Shown: positions 27,516 through 36,950 of the stretch, one piece after another
How the letters are laid out: each line of letters opens with the position of its first letter
Numbering within the stretch: position 1 is the first letter of the stretch
DNA from: Methyloversatilis discipulorum
GTDB taxonomy: Bacteria > Pseudomonadota > Gammaproteobacteria > Burkholderiales > Rhodocyclaceae
Length of the DNA: 64,000 nt
Reading direction: 5' to 3'
Assembly (NCBI RefSeq): GCF_000385375.1
Contig: NZ_ARVV01000001.1
Location: 124,001 to 188,000, forward strand
Position numbers and translations under genes: made by a program
Notes under the pieces: model-generated
Seen by the model: only the letters and a program-made list of their open reading frames with translations
Told to the model about the DNA's origin: nothing
Database searches by the model: none

Positions 27516-28208
27516 TCAAGGCACCTGCGAATAATGCATGCGCCCGGCGATGCGCGCCGCGTGCGCGGCCAGCCGCGGGCCGAAGGTCTTTTCGTACTTG
27601 CGCGGGTTGGGCAGCATGACGGCCAGCCGCGCCGCCTGCTCGGGGCCCAGCTTCGCTGCCGGAATGCGGTAGTAGCGCTGCGCTGCCGCTTCGGCGCCAA
27701 ACACGCCGTCGCCCCACTCGACCACGTTCAGATAGATTTCCAGGATGCGCCGCTTGTCCATCACCGCCTCCATCATGAAGGTGATGGCGGCTTCCTGCGC
27801 CTTGCGCACATAGCTGCGGCTGGGGCTGAGGAAGAGGTTCTTCGCCAGCTGCTGGCTGATGGTCGAGCCGCCGGCCACCGCGCGGCCCTTCTTGCGGTTC
27901 TTTTCCATCGCCTTCTGGATGCCTTCCCAGTCGAAGCCCTCGTGATCGACGAAGCCGTCGTCCTCGGCGGCGATGACGGCGCGCTTCAGATGCACCGAGA
28001 TGCGCTCGTACGGCACCCACTGGTGGCGCAGCTGCGCGTCCGGCTTGCGCTCGCGCATTTCATCGAGGCGCAGCGACATGAAGCGGGTCTGCGACGGATT
28101 GAACTGTGTCCACCAAAGCAGGTGGCCGAACACCCACAGCTGGTAGGCGAGCACCAGCAGTACCGCACCGGCGAGCAGCCACTTCAGCGTACGCAGCACA
28201 CGACGCAT
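27516..28208 (-). CDS. mtgA: Monofunctional biosynthetic peptidoglycan transglycosylase
   Basis: 230 residues: one N-terminal membrane anchor (about 8-28) and a single GT51 domain with IAAEDDGFVDHEGFDWEGI, GGSTISQQLAKNLFLSP and KRRILEIYLNVVEWGDGVFG. Polymerises lipid II into glycan strands without cross-linking. Located 13 bases after the aroE stop on the same strand, a common betaproteobacterial pairing. With the pbpC product it makes two glycosyltransferases lacking a working transpeptidase in this window. Confidence 0.95.
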   Translation of the reverse strand: MRRVLRTLKWLLAGAVLLVLAYQLWVFGHLLWWTQFNPSQTRFMSLRLDEMRERKPDAQLRHQWVPYERISVHLKRAVIAAEDDGFVDHEGFDWEGIQKAMEKNRKKGRAVAGGSTISQQLAKNLFLSPSRSYVRKAQEAAITFMMEAVMDKRRILEIYLNVVEWGDGVFGAEAAAQRYYRIPAAKLGPEQAARLAVMLPNPRKYEKTFGPRLAAHAARIAGRMHYSQVP

Positions 28209-28221
28209 CGGACGCTCCGTC

Positions 28222-29070
28222 TCAGGCCAGCGGCGGCAGCGCGGCGCGCAGCGTCGCGCGCACGGCGGCGGTGTCCGGACGCACGCCGCGCCACAGCGCG
28301 AAGGCCTCGGCCGCCTGTTCGACCAGCATGCCCAGACCGTCGGCCAGCCGTGCCGCGCCCTGCTCGCGCGCCTGTTTCAGATATGCGGTGAGGCCACGGC
28401 CATACACCATGTCGTAAGCCAGGCTGCCAGGCGCGTACAGGCCGGAGGGCAGCGGCGGCGCTTCGTCGCTGAGGCTGGCGCTGGTGGCGTTGATCACCAC
28501 GTCGTAGGGCGCGTCCTTCGTAGCGTCTGCCCAGCTACCCGCGTTAAGTGTGTTAGGAATGCCATACATCAGTTGGTCGGCAAAGTCTTCGATGAGCTTC
28601 TCGGCGCGTCCGACAGTTCGATTTGCAATGAACAATCTGGCCACGCCCGCCTGCAGAAGCGGAGCAACAACGCCCCGCACAGCTCCACCAGCGCCCAACA
28701 GAAGTACTCGCGTCCCTGCCAATTCGCAGCCTAGGTGTTCGAGGTCTCGGACCAGCCCGATCCCGTCTGTGTTTTCTCCCTTGATTTCTCCATCCTCGAA
28801 ACTCAAGGTGTTTACTGCTTGGGCAAGTCTGGCACGCTCGGTGAGCCGATTTGCCATTCGGAAGGCCTCTTCCTTGAACGGCACCGTAACGTTCATGCCG
28901 CGCCCGCCGCTCGCCCGGAACGCGGCAACCGCGGCGGCGAAGCCGTCGAGCGGCGCCAGCAGCGCCTCGTAGCTCAGGTCCTGCGCGGTCTGCGCGGCAA
29001 AGGCGGCGTGGATGGCCGGCGACTTGCTGTGTGCGATCGGGTTGCCGATGACGGCGTAGCGGTCGGTCAT
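28222..29070 (-). CDS. aroE: Shikimate dehydrogenase (mosaic base composition)
   Basis: 282 residues, NADP-dependent reduction of 3-dehydroshikimate. It shows [19 protein letters not shown] (substrate site), [11 protein letters not shown] with catalytic Lys, [12 protein letters not shown], the nucleotide loop [10 protein letters not shown] and the NRT motif. The frame is intact. Codons for roughly residues 60-183 (about 28520-28890) look foreign: sample 60-base lines in this stretch have about 55-60% G+C and use codons such as ATT CCT AAC ACA CTT, unlike both ends and the neighbours. It reads as an allele patch acquired by recombination. Confidence 0.95.
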   Translation of the reverse strand: MTDRYAVIGNPIAHSKSPAIHAAFAAQTAQDLSYEALLAPLDGFAAAVAAFRASGGRGMNVTVPFKEEAFRMANRLTERARLAQAVNTLSFEDGEIKGENTDGIGLVRDLEHLGCELAGTRVLLLGAGGAVRGVVAPLLQAGVARLFIANRTVGRAEKLIEDFADQLMYGIPNTLNAGSWADATKDAPYDVVINATSASLSDEAPPLPSGLYAPGSLAYDMVYGRGLTAYLKQAREQGAARLADGLGMLVEQAAEAFALWRGVRPDTAAVRATLRAALPPLA

Positions 29071-29076
29071 GGGGTA

Positions 29077-30027
29077 TCAGCGTGATTCGAGCTGGTCGCC
29101 CTGGGTGAAGGTCCAGGTGCGGGTGATGGACAGGATTTCGTATTCGCGCCGGATGTCCGGCGGGAAGGCGGCGTAGGGGGCGGCCATGCGCACGATGCGG
29201 ATGGCGGCGTCGTCGAGCACCTTCTGGCCGGACGAGCGGTTCAGGTCGATCTTCTCGATCTCGCCGTCGGCACGGATTTCGACTGTCAGCGTCAGGTTGC
29301 CATAGAGCTTGCCGCGTGCCGCCGGCGGGTAGTTCAGGTTGCCGATGCGTTCGACCTTTTGTCGCCAGTCCTCGATGTACTGCGCGAAACGGTACTCCTG
29401 CGTCCGCGCGCCGACGAATTTCTTGCGCGGCCGCTTGTTGTAGTCGTCGACGTCGCGTGCGATCTCCGCCTCCATCCGCGCCATCGCCATCGCCCGCGCG
29501 GCGAGGTCGGCGCCGCTCAGGGCCTGCAGCGGCTGTGGCGACGGGTCGGGCTGCTCCAGCCGTCGTTCTTCAGGACGTAGCTCGGTCTTCGCCTGCAGTT
29601 CGGCCAGCAGTTTCTGCTGCTGCGCTTCCATCTCCTGCACGCGGCGCTGCGTCTCGACCAGCTGGTCGCCGGCCTTGTCGCGCCGGCTGGCCGGCAGCGG
29701 TGTCTTCGCACGGCGGTTCTGGTCGGTGTTGCCGCCGCCGTCGAGGTTGGCCTGCGCCAGCGCCTGCGGATCGACCGGTTTCTGCTTGCTGCGCGCATTG
29801 ACCAGCACCACTTCGAGCGGCTGGTCCTTCGCCTTCTGCTTCGGTTTCAGGTCGGGCGCGAAGTTGATCGCCAGCACGAAGGCGTGGATCAGGATGGACA
29901 GCGCGACACCGAGGGCCAGCGGCGGAACGCCGGCCGGTGCCGCCGACACCACGGCGCTGGCGCCCGATGGTGCGGAAGCAGCGGCAGCATGGGTGCGGGA
30001 ACGGACGGCAGCGCTTTTTTTCGACAT
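29077..30027 (-). CDS. TonB-like energy transducer
   Basis: 316 residues. An Ala-rich N-terminus and a single membrane helix (about 36-57, LALGVALSILIHAFVLAINF) lead to a long charged, glutamine-rich periplasmic linker with a coiled-coil-like part (about 120-205). The C-terminal TonB domain (about 230-310) contains YPPAARGKLYGNLTLTVEIRADGEIEKIDLNRSSG. It would pass proton-motive energy to outer-membrane receptors. No exbB/exbD or receptor is adjacent. Its stop lies six bases before the aroE start. Confidence 0.88.
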   Translation of the reverse strand: MSKKSAAVRSRTHAAAASAPSGASAVVSAAPAGVPPLALGVALSILIHAFVLAINFAPDLKPKQKAKDQPLEVVLVNARSKQKPVDPQALAQANLDGGGNTDQNRRAKTPLPASRRDKAGDQLVETQRRVQEMEAQQQKLLAELQAKTELRPEERRLEQPDPSPQPLQALSGADLAARAMAMARMEAEIARDVDDYNKRPRKKFVGARTQEYRFAQYIEDWRQKVERIGNLNYPPAARGKLYGNLTLTVEIRADGEIEKIDLNRSSGQKVLDDAAIRIVRMAAPYAAFPPDIRREYEILSITRTWTFTQGDQLESR

Positions 30028-30158
30028 GGCGCGGGATTTTACAGGTGGGCGGTGAAATACCGCCGCCCGCGCGCGAATCTGCGCCGAAGGCAGGTCAGAG
30101 CCGTCATCGACGTCGCCTATACTCGGGCGCCTGACCTGTTTCGCTGCACTGCAACTTC

Positions 30159-30980
30159 ATGGATCTGCTGCTGATCAAGGCCGTCATCCTCGGCATTCTC
30201 GAAGGGCTCACCGAATTTCTGCCGATTTCGAGCACCGGCCACCTCATCATCGCCGGCAGCCTGCTCGGCTACACCGACGAAACCAGCCGGGTGTTCAAGA
30301 TCGTCATCCAGCTCGCCGCCATCCTGGCCATCTGCTGGGAGTACCGGCGCAAGCTGATCGACGTGACCGCCGGGCTGGGGCGCGAACCGGCCGCCAACCG
30401 CTTCGTGCTGCACGTGCTGGTCGCCTTCCTGCCGGCCGCCGTGCTGGGCTTCCTGTTCCACGGCATCATCAAGACCTATCTGTTCAACCCGCTCACCGTG
30501 GCCGGCGCACTGATCGTCGGCGGCGTCATCATCCTGGTGATCGAGCGGCGCAATCACACGCCGCGCTACCAAACGACCGATGACCTCGACTGGCGGGCTG
30601 CGCTGAAGGTGGGTTTCGCGCAGGCCATCGCGATGTTCCCCGGTGTGTCGCGCTCGGGGGCGACCATCATGGGCGGTCTGGTATTCGGCCTGTCGCGCCG
30701 CGCCGCCACCGAATTCAGCTTCTTCCTCGCCATCCCGACCATGATCGCGGCGACGGCTTACGACGTATACAAGAACTGGGCGCTGCTGCGCGTCGAGGAC
30801 CTGCCGGTGTTCGCCGCCGGCTTCGTCGCCTCCTTCCTCGCCGCCTTCTTCAGCGTGCGCTGGCTGCTGCGCTACATTTCCAGCCACACCTTCGAACTGT
30901 TCGCCTGGTACCGCATCGTGTTCGGCCTGTTCGTACTGGCGAGCGCCTGGTTCGGCTGGGTGGACTGGGCCGATCACTGA
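30159..30980 (+). CDS. uppP: Undecaprenyl-diphosphate phosphatase
   Basis: 273 residues, polytopic. It has the family signatures [21 protein letters not shown] and [21 protein letters not shown], which hold the catalytic Glu, Ser and Arg residues. Recycles the lipid carrier for peptidoglycan and confers bacitracin resistance when overproduced. Overlaps the next gene by one base (TGATG), so they form a two-gene operon. Confidence 0.97.
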   Translation: MDLLLIKAVILGILEGLTEFLPISSTGHLIIAGSLLGYTDETSRVFKIVIQLAAILAICWEYRRKLIDVTAGLGREPAANRFVLHVLVAFLPAAVLGFLFHGIIKTYLFNPLTVAGALIVGGVIILVIERRNHTPRYQTTDDLDWRAALKVGFAQAIAMFPGVSRSGATIMGGLVFGLSRRAATEFSFFLAIPTMIAATAYDVYKNWALLRVEDLPVFAAGFVASFLAAFFSVRWLLRYISSHTFELFAWYRIVFGLFVLASAWFGWVDWADH

Positions 30981-31558
30981 TGCAGAAGCTGCTCTACTTC
31001 CACGGCTTCCGTTCCGGACCGCAGTCGGTCAAGGCGCAGCAGTTGCGCGCCCATCTGGCCCGTCAGGGGCGGGCCGGCGATCTGTGGTGCGAACAGCTGC
31101 CGCCGGGGCCGCTGGACGCGATCGCGCTGATCGAAAGTGTTCTGCAGCCCGCGCTCGACGCGGGGACCGAGGTGGCGCTGGCCGGCTCGTCGCTGGGCGG
31201 CTTCTACGCGCTGCATCTGGCGGAGAAATACGGCCTGCGCGCCGCGCTGATCAATCCGGCCGTGGTGGCACCGCTGTCGCTTGGCGACTACGTCGGCGAG
31301 CACACGCATATGTATACGGGCGACAGCTTCCGTTTCGAACAGCGCCACGTCGATGAACTGCGCGCACTCGACGTTGCCGCGGTGACGCGGCCGGAGCGCT
31401 ATCTGCTGCTGCTGGAAACCGGCGACGAGGTGCTGGACTGGTGGCAGGCGGTGCTCAAGCTGCGCGGCGCCAACATGATTGTTCATGCCGGCGGCGATCA
31501 CAGCCTGCAGAGCTTTGCGATGGAACTGCCGCGCATCACCGACTTCCTGCTGCCCTAA
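30980..31558 (+). CDS. YqiA-like alpha/beta-hydrolase (esterase)
   Basis: 192 residues starting LLYFHGFRSGPQSVKAQQLRAHL, with nucleophile elbow GSSLGG (LAGSSLGGFYALHLAEKYGL), an aspartate in LLLLETGDEVLDW and final histidine in GGDHSLQSF. These fit the UPF0227/YqiA esterase family. Substrate unknown. Translationally coupled to uppP; converges on the next gene with 17 bases between stops. Confidence 0.88.
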   Translation: MQKLLYFHGFRSGPQSVKAQQLRAHLARQGRAGDLWCEQLPPGPLDAIALIESVLQPALDAGTEVALAGSSLGGFYALHLAEKYGLRAALINPAVVAPLSLGDYVGEHTHMYTGDSFRFEQRHVDELRALDVAAVTRPERYLLLLETGDEVLDWWQAVLKLRGANMIVHAGGDHSLQSFAMELPRITDFLLP

Positions 31559-31575
31559 CCGGGCAGCGACGCGGG

Positions 31576-33045
31576 TCAGCGGAAGTCGCTGACGCGGAAG
31601 CGGGCGAGGTCGAAGTTGGTGCCGCGCTCGATCAGTTCGACCGGGTCGAGTCGCACATGGCGGCCGTTGATCGACGCGTGCAGCGGGTATTCGGCGGAAT
31701 AGCCGGTGCCGTTAATGGCCAGGCGCACCACCGCGCCGCTGACCGGATCATCGAGCGCCACGGCTTCGCCACTCTGTCTTTCCGAGAACACTTCGAGCGG
31801 GCGGGCGGTCGTCGACAGCGTTTCGATGCCCACCGTGCCGCGCGCATCGCGCCCGCGCAGGTAACGGCGCACGACACCGACCAGCCAGTTGTCGCCGCCC
31901 GAGGGTTGCATGCCGACCAGCGAACCGACGCGCACCCATTCCGCACTGGCGGTGGGCGCGGTGGCACCGATGCCGCCGAGGCTGGCGTCCGACATTTCCC
32001 AGCGGTAGATCACCGCCTCGTCACGCGCGCCGCGCAGCACGTGATGCAGGTGCTTGATGCCATTGGCCACCGCCAGCGCGCCGCCGAGCGAATGCCGACG
32101 GTACTGGCGGGTCGGCGGGTCGAGCGCCCAGTTCATCGCCAGATGGCGCAGCAGCTTGGCCAGCTGGTCACGCTCCGGCATGTCGTCGAGACTGAGCGCG
32201 TCCGGCAGGTCGCCGCCTTCGACGCGACGGGCCAGCGCCAGCGCCGCGTCGGCGGCGGCGATGCCTGAGAAGAAGCGGATGCCATCGACCTGCTGCGGCG
32301 CACGCACCAGACGCAGCGGCGGCGCCGGCTGGTTGGCGTCCAGCCAATGCGTGCTGCCGCGTTCGATCGATGGCGACATCGAGTAACGCGCCGCGAAATA
32401 GCCGGTCAGCTGTTCGGCCAGACGGACGCTGTCCGGCACCAGACCTTCAGGCGCGGCGACGTGCAGCGCGATCAGTCGCAGGTATTCGCGTTCGACCGAG
32501 GTCGGCACCTCGTCGGCCGCATTGACCACCTCGCGTGCCTCGGCGCCAGAGGCCTGCGCCAGCAGATAGGCCTGGCCGGCCACCTGCCACAGGCCGGCGT
32601 CGACCGGACCGTTGTGATAGACGTCCCACTTGAAGCGCTGGCGGCAGGCGCGCACCGTGCGCGAAGCGAGCCGCGACAGGCCGCTCAGCACCGACGCGTG
32701 CGTCGGGTCGGAAATGTAGCGATCGAGCGCCACCTCGTAGGCGGACGACAGGATGGACCAGAAGTCGCGGCCGGTGCGCCACACCACGTCCTTGCCTTCC
32801 GGGTCGTCGGCGTAGATCTGGTCGAGTTTGCGCAGATGAGGCTGGGCGCTGGAATCAAACTGGTAAAGCAGATTGACGTGGTGCGCCAGATCGATATTGG
32901 TGGCGTCGCCGACCGATTCGACCCAGCCGGTCAGTTCATTGATGGCCAGATCCGGCTGGGCGGCGGCGATTTCGGCCAGCACGCGACGAAGCTCGGCCGG
33001 ATTGCCGAGCACGCTTGCCGGGGATGAAGAGAACACGCCGAACAT
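31576..33045 (-). CDS. Large cytosolic protein of unknown function
   Basis: 489 residues from the ATG at 33045, which has a GGAGG about eight bases upstream; a GTG at 33063 is the longer alternative. No signal or membrane segment. The N-terminal 350 residues are predicted mostly helical (phrases AQPDLAINELTGWVESV and RTGRDFWSILSSAYEVALDRY). The last 120 residues (GIGATAPTASAEWVRVGSLVG, NWLVGVVRRYLRGRDARGTVGIETLS) look like a beta-barrel-type C-terminal domain, vaguely reminiscent of PilZ-like folds, but I see no RxxxR and (D/N)xSxxG pair. I do not recognise a family. Stands alone between convergent and divergent neighbours. Confidence 0.75.
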   Translation of the reverse strand: MFGVFSSSPASVLGNPAELRRVLAEIAAAQPDLAINELTGWVESVGDATNIDLAHHVNLLYQFDSSAQPHLRKLDQIYADDPEGKDVVWRTGRDFWSILSSAYEVALDRYISDPTHASVLSGLSRLASRTVRACRQRFKWDVYHNGPVDAGLWQVAGQAYLLAQASGAEAREVVNAADEVPTSVEREYLRLIALHVAAPEGLVPDSVRLAEQLTGYFAARYSMSPSIERGSTHWLDANQPAPPLRLVRAPQQVDGIRFFSGIAAADAALALARRVEGGDLPDALSLDDMPERDQLAKLLRHLAMNWALDPPTRQYRRHSLGGALAVANGIKHLHHVLRGARDEAVIYRWEMSDASLGGIGATAPTASAEWVRVGSLVGMQPSGGDNWLVGVVRRYLRGRDARGTVGIETLSTTARPLEVFSERQSGEAVALDDPVSGAVVRLAINGTGYSAEYPLHASINGRHVRLDPVELIERGTNFDLARFRVSDFR

Positions 33046-33201
33046 ACCTGCCACCTCCGCCACTCAGGGCTGTACCTGACTGACACCTGTATGAATGTTT
33101 TGTGCCGCGCGGCGATCCGCTGCCGCCGCGTCGCGGGATGGTCGACCGTAGTGGTCTAGAATCCCGACCCTGTAGCGTAACGCGACTGCGCAAACTTTGC
33201 C

Positions 33202-33996
33202 ATGCAGCAATATCTCGATCTCATGCGACACGTGCTGGAACACGGCACGGTCAAGACCGACCGCACCGGCACCGGCACCCGTTCGGTGTTCGGCTGGCAG
33301 ATGCGGTTCGACCTCGCGCAGGGCTTTCCGGTACTGACCACCAAGAAACTGCACCTGCGATCCATCATCGTCGAACTGCTGTGGTTCCTGCGCGGCGACA
33401 CCAATATCGCCTGGCTGAAGGAACACGGCGTCAGCATCTGGGACGAATGGGCCGACGAGAACGGCGACCTCGGCCCGGTCTACGGCGCCCAGTGGCGCAG
33501 CTGGCCGACGCCGGACGGCCGCCACATCGACCAGATCAGCGAACTGCTGGTCGGCCTGCGCAACAACCCCGATTCGCGCCGCCACATCGTCAGTGCCTGG
33601 AATCCGGCGGAAATCCCGTCGATGAAGCTGCCGCCCTGCCACGCACTGTTCCAGTTCTACGTTGCGGACGGGCGATTGTCCTGCCAGCTGTACCAGCGCA
33701 GCGCAGACATATTTCTCGGAGTGCCTTTCAATATCGCCAGTTACGCGCTGCTGACGATGATGGTGGCGCAGGTGTGCGGCCTCGAGCCGGGCGAATTCGT
33801 GCATACGCTGGGCGACGCCCACCTGTACTCGAACCATCTGGAACAGGCGCAACTGCAGCTGACACGGGCGCCGCGGCCGCTGCCGACGATGTGGATCAAC
33901 CCGGAGGTGACCGACCTGTTCGCCTTCCGCCCGGAAGATTTCCGGCTCGACGGCTACGATCCGTGGCCGCACATTCCTGCAAAGGTGGCGGTATGA
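33202..33996 (+). CDS. thyA: Thymidylate synthase
   Basis: 264 residues, the same length as E. coli ThyA. It has [19 protein letters not shown], the active-site cysteine in [12 protein letters not shown], and [21 protein letters not shown]. Converts dUMP to dTMP using methylene-tetrahydrofolate. The stop overlaps the folA start (ATGA), so the enzyme that recycles the dihydrofolate product is coupled to it. A TAGAAT -10-like hexamer lies about 45 bases upstream. Confidence 0.98.
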   Translation: MQQYLDLMRHVLEHGTVKTDRTGTGTRSVFGWQMRFDLAQGFPVLTTKKLHLRSIIVELLWFLRGDTNIAWLKEHGVSIWDEWADENGDLGPVYGAQWRSWPTPDGRHIDQISELLVGLRNNPDSRRHIVSAWNPAEIPSMKLPPCHALFQFYVADGRLSCQLYQRSADIFLGVPFNIASYALLTMMVAQVCGLEPGEFVHTLGDAHLYSNHLEQAQLQLTRAPRPLPTMWINPEVTDLFAFRPEDFRLDGYDPWPHIPAKVAV

Positions 33997-34496
33997 AGCT
34001 GTCGCTGATCGCCGCCCTGGCCGCCAACGGCATGATAGGTCGCGACAACGGCATGCCCTGGCATCTGCCGGAAGACCTGAAGCGCTTCCGCGCGCTGACC
34101 ATGGGCCACCCCATCATCATGGGGCGCAAGACCTGGGATTCGCTGGGCCGGCCGCTGCCCGGGCGCACCAGCATCGTGGTGAGCCGGCAGGACGGGCTGG
34201 ACATCGCCGGCGCGCGGGTGGTGCCGTCGCTGGACGCCGCAGTCGAACTGGCGGCGACGGTGGAGGGCGGCGACGAAGCTTTCGTGATCGGCGGCGCGCA
34301 GCTCTACGCGCTGGCGCTGCCGCGGGTCGATCGCCTGCTGCTGACCGAAATCGCCGACGCTTTCGACGGCGACACGCGTTTCCCCGACTACGACCGTAGC
34401 GCCTGGCAGGAAACGGCACGCGAAGAGGCGGTCAGCGCCGGCGGCCTGCGCTACGCCTTCGTCGACTACACGCGACGCGCGGCGCAGCCTCGCTAG
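33993..34496 (+). CDS. folA: Dihydrofolate reductase
   Basis: 167 residues: [28 protein letters not shown], with the catalytic Asp replaced by Glu or shifted within LPEDLK as is usual for the family, [20 protein letters not shown] and [13 protein letters not shown]. Regenerates tetrahydrofolate after ThyA. Four-base overlap with thyA. The C-terminal [12 protein letters not shown] region is typical. Confidence 0.97.
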   Translation: MKLSLIAALAANGMIGRDNGMPWHLPEDLKRFRALTMGHPIIMGRKTWDSLGRPLPGRTSIVVSRQDGLDIAGARVVPSLDAAVELAATVEGGDEAFVIGGAQLYALALPRVDRLLLTEIADAFDGDTRFPDYDRSAWQETAREEAVSAGGLRYAFVDYTRRAAQPR

Positions 34497-34537
34497 GCGC
34501 GCGCGTCGGCGTTGCTTGCCGGCCCCGCCGGCCTGCT

Positions 34538-36790
34538 TCAGTCGCGTACGCAGTCGACCGCGTAATCCAGCGCTTCGCCTTCGCCGGTGCCGACCAGACC
34601 GTGGATGTCGGTCTCGAAGCCGGGAAAGGCGCGGTTGAATTCACGTGCGAAGCGCAGGTAGTTGACGATGGTGCGGTTGAAGCGCTCACCCGGAATCAGC
34701 AGCGGAATGCCCGGCGGATAGGGCGTCAGCAGCACGCTGGTGATGCGGCCTTCCAGCTCGTCGATGGCCACGCGGTCGATCTCGCGGTGCGCCATGCGCG
34801 CCCAGGCGTCGGCCGGCTTCATCGCCGGTTCCATCGGCGACAGATACATTTCGGTGGTCAGACGCGCGATGTCGTGCTTCTTGTACATCTCGTGGATACG
34901 CACGCACAGGTCGCGCAGGCCGACCCGCTCGTAGCGCGGGTGGGCGGCGACGAACTCGGGCATCACGCGCCACAGCGGCTGGTTGTTGTCGTAGTCGTCC
35001 TTGAACTGCTGCAGCTCGGTCACCATGGTGTTCCAGCGGCCCTTGGTGATGCCGATCGTGAACATGATGAAGAAGCTGTACAGGCCGGTCTTCTCGACGA
35101 TGATGCCGTGTTCTGACAGGTAGCGCGTCAGGATGCCGGCCGGGATGCCCCAGTCCGCGAAGTCGCCATCGACGTCCAGGCCCGGGGTGATCACCGTGGC
35201 CTTGATCGGGTCCAGCATGTTGAAGCCGTCGGCCAGGTCGCCGAAGCCGTGCCAGCGCTCGCCGGCGCGCAGCGTCCAGTCCTCGCGCGTGCCCAGGCCC
35301 TCGTCGGCCAGATGGTCGGGGCCCCACACCTTGAACCACCAGTCGGCGCCGAATTCGGCGTCCACCTTGCGCATCGCGCGACGGAACTCGACTGCCTCGG
35401 CCAGTGATTCCTCGACCAGTGCGGTGCCGCCCGGCGGCTCCATCATCGCCGCCGCCACGTCGCACGAGGCGATGATGGCGTACTGCGGGCTGGTCGAGGT
35501 GTGCATCAGGTAGGCCTCGTTGAACACGTCGCGGTCGAGCGAACGGGTCTGCGAGTCCTGCACCAGGATCTGCGAAGCCTGCGACAGGCCGGCCAGCAGC
35601 TTGTGCGTCGACTGCGTCGAGAAAATCATCGACTCCTTGCAGCGCGGCCGGCCTTCGCCGATCGCGTGGTAGTCGCCGTAGAAGTCGTGGAAGGCCGCGT
35701 GCGGCAGCCAGGCTTCGTCGAAGTGCAGCGTGTCGATCTCGCCGTCCAGCACATCCTTGATCGCCTCGACGTTGTACAGCACGCCGTCGTAGGTCGATTG
35801 CGTGATGGTCAGGATGCGCGGCTTCTTGTTTACCGCCTCGCGCGCGAACGGATTGGCCTCGATCTTGGCGCGGATCACGTCCGGGCTGAACTCGGACTGC
35901 GGGATCGGACCGATGATGCCGTAGTGGTTGCGTGTCGGCGTCAGGAAGACCGGAATGGCGCCGGTCATGATGATCGAGTGCAGGATGGACTTGTGGCAGT
36001 TACGGTCCACGACGACGATGTCGCCTGGCGCCACGGTCGAGTGCCACACCATCTTGTTCGACGTCGACGTGCCGTTGGTGACGAAGTACAGGTGATCGGA
36101 ATGGAAGATGCGCGCCGCGTTGCGCTCCGACGCCGCGACCGGGCCGGTGTGGTCGAGCAGCTGGCCCAGTTCCTCGACCGCGTTGCAGACGTCGGCGCGC
36201 AGCATGTTCTCGCCGAAGAACTGGTGGAACATGCGGCCGACCGGGCTTTTCAGGAAGGCCACGCCGCCGGAGTGGCCGGGGCAGTGCCACGAATAGGAGC
36301 CGTCCTGCGCGTAGTGGGTGAGCGCGCGGAAGAAGGGCGGCGGCAGCGAATCGAGGTAGGCACGCGCCTCGCGCACGATGTAGCGGGCGACGAACTCGGG
36401 CGTGTCCTCGAACATATGGATGAAGCCGTGCAGCTCGCGCAGGATGTCGTTCGGGATGTGGCGCGTGGTGCGCGTCTCGCCGTACAGGAAGATCGGGATG
36501 TCGGCGTTGCGGCGGCGGATTTCGGCGACGAAATCGCGCAGATTGGTCAGCACCGCCTCGATCTCGGCTTCACTGCCGCTGCCGAATTCCTCGTCGTCGA
36601 TCGACAGGATGAAGGTCGAGGCCCGGCTCTGCTGCTGTGCGAACGAGGTCAGATCGCCGTAGCTGGTGACGCCCAGCACGCCCGGACCTTCCTTTTCGAT
36701 CGCTTCGGCCAGTGCGCGTATGCCCAGACCGGAGGCGTTTTCCGAACGGAAATCCTCGTCGATGATGATGATCGGAAACTCGAAGCGCAT
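34538..36790 (-). CDS. Orn/Lys/Arg decarboxylase (PLP, fold type I, large class)
   Basis: 750 residues. The N-terminal response-regulator-like wing domain (about 1-125) precedes the PLP core with SWHCPGHSGGVAFLKSPVG, FVTNGTSTSNKMVW, FDEAWLPHAAF, and the PLP lysine in STQSTHKLLAGLSQAS. A C-terminal domain (about 600-750) follows. The length and wing domain place it with AdiA/LdcI/SpeF-type inducible or constitutive decarboxylases; arginine, lysine and ornithine preference cannot be separated by eye. The ATG at 36790 has a GAAGG upstream; a TTG at 36799 is less likely. Consumes protons and makes a polyamine or its precursor. Confidence 0.93.
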   Translation of the reverse strand: MRFEFPIIIIDEDFRSENASGLGIRALAEAIEKEGPGVLGVTSYGDLTSFAQQQSRASTFILSIDDEEFGSGSEAEIEAVLTNLRDFVAEIRRRNADIPIFLYGETRTTRHIPNDILRELHGFIHMFEDTPEFVARYIVREARAYLDSLPPPFFRALTHYAQDGSYSWHCPGHSGGVAFLKSPVGRMFHQFFGENMLRADVCNAVEELGQLLDHTGPVAASERNAARIFHSDHLYFVTNGTSTSNKMVWHSTVAPGDIVVVDRNCHKSILHSIIMTGAIPVFLTPTRNHYGIIGPIPQSEFSPDVIRAKIEANPFAREAVNKKPRILTITQSTYDGVLYNVEAIKDVLDGEIDTLHFDEAWLPHAAFHDFYGDYHAIGEGRPRCKESMIFSTQSTHKLLAGLSQASQILVQDSQTRSLDRDVFNEAYLMHTSTSPQYAIIASCDVAAAMMEPPGGTALVEESLAEAVEFRRAMRKVDAEFGADWWFKVWGPDHLADEGLGTREDWTLRAGERWHGFGDLADGFNMLDPIKATVITPGLDVDGDFADWGIPAGILTRYLSEHGIIVEKTGLYSFFIMFTIGITKGRWNTMVTELQQFKDDYDNNQPLWRVMPEFVAAHPRYERVGLRDLCVRIHEMYKKHDIARLTTEMYLSPMEPAMKPADAWARMAHREIDRVAIDELEGRITSVLLTPYPPGIPLLIPGERFNRTIVNYLRFAREFNRAFPGFETDIHGLVGTGEGEALDYAVDCVRD

Positions 36791-36889
36791 GGCACCCAAC
36801 CTTCAAAGTAAAAGAGGGCACCCGACTCGGCGCCCCCGGACTGCAGCAGGACTGCAGGCTTGAAGCGCGCGATGGTATCAGTTCGAGAT

Positions 36890-36922
36890 GGCAAAACAAT
36901 CGGGGCCGCACAAGGCGGCCCC
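36890..36922 (-). terminator. Rho-independent terminator after the PEP-CTERM gene
   Basis: Perfect eight-base-pair stem GGGGCCGC / GCGGCCCC (36902-36909 and 36915-36922) with a five-base loop. On the minus strand it is followed by GATTGTTTTGC, a T-rich tail. It sits 29 bases past the stop of the PEP-CTERM gene and separates it from the decarboxylase transcript. Confidence 0.8.
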
Positions 36923-36950
36923 GCAGGGTGAAACAGGGTGTAAGAGGCGG

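Noticed and set aside
25805..27700. Treating the 631-codon minus-strand frame as one protein
   Set aside because: Only its last 209 codons are QueE; the rest is antisense to srkA, which has intact kinase motifs.
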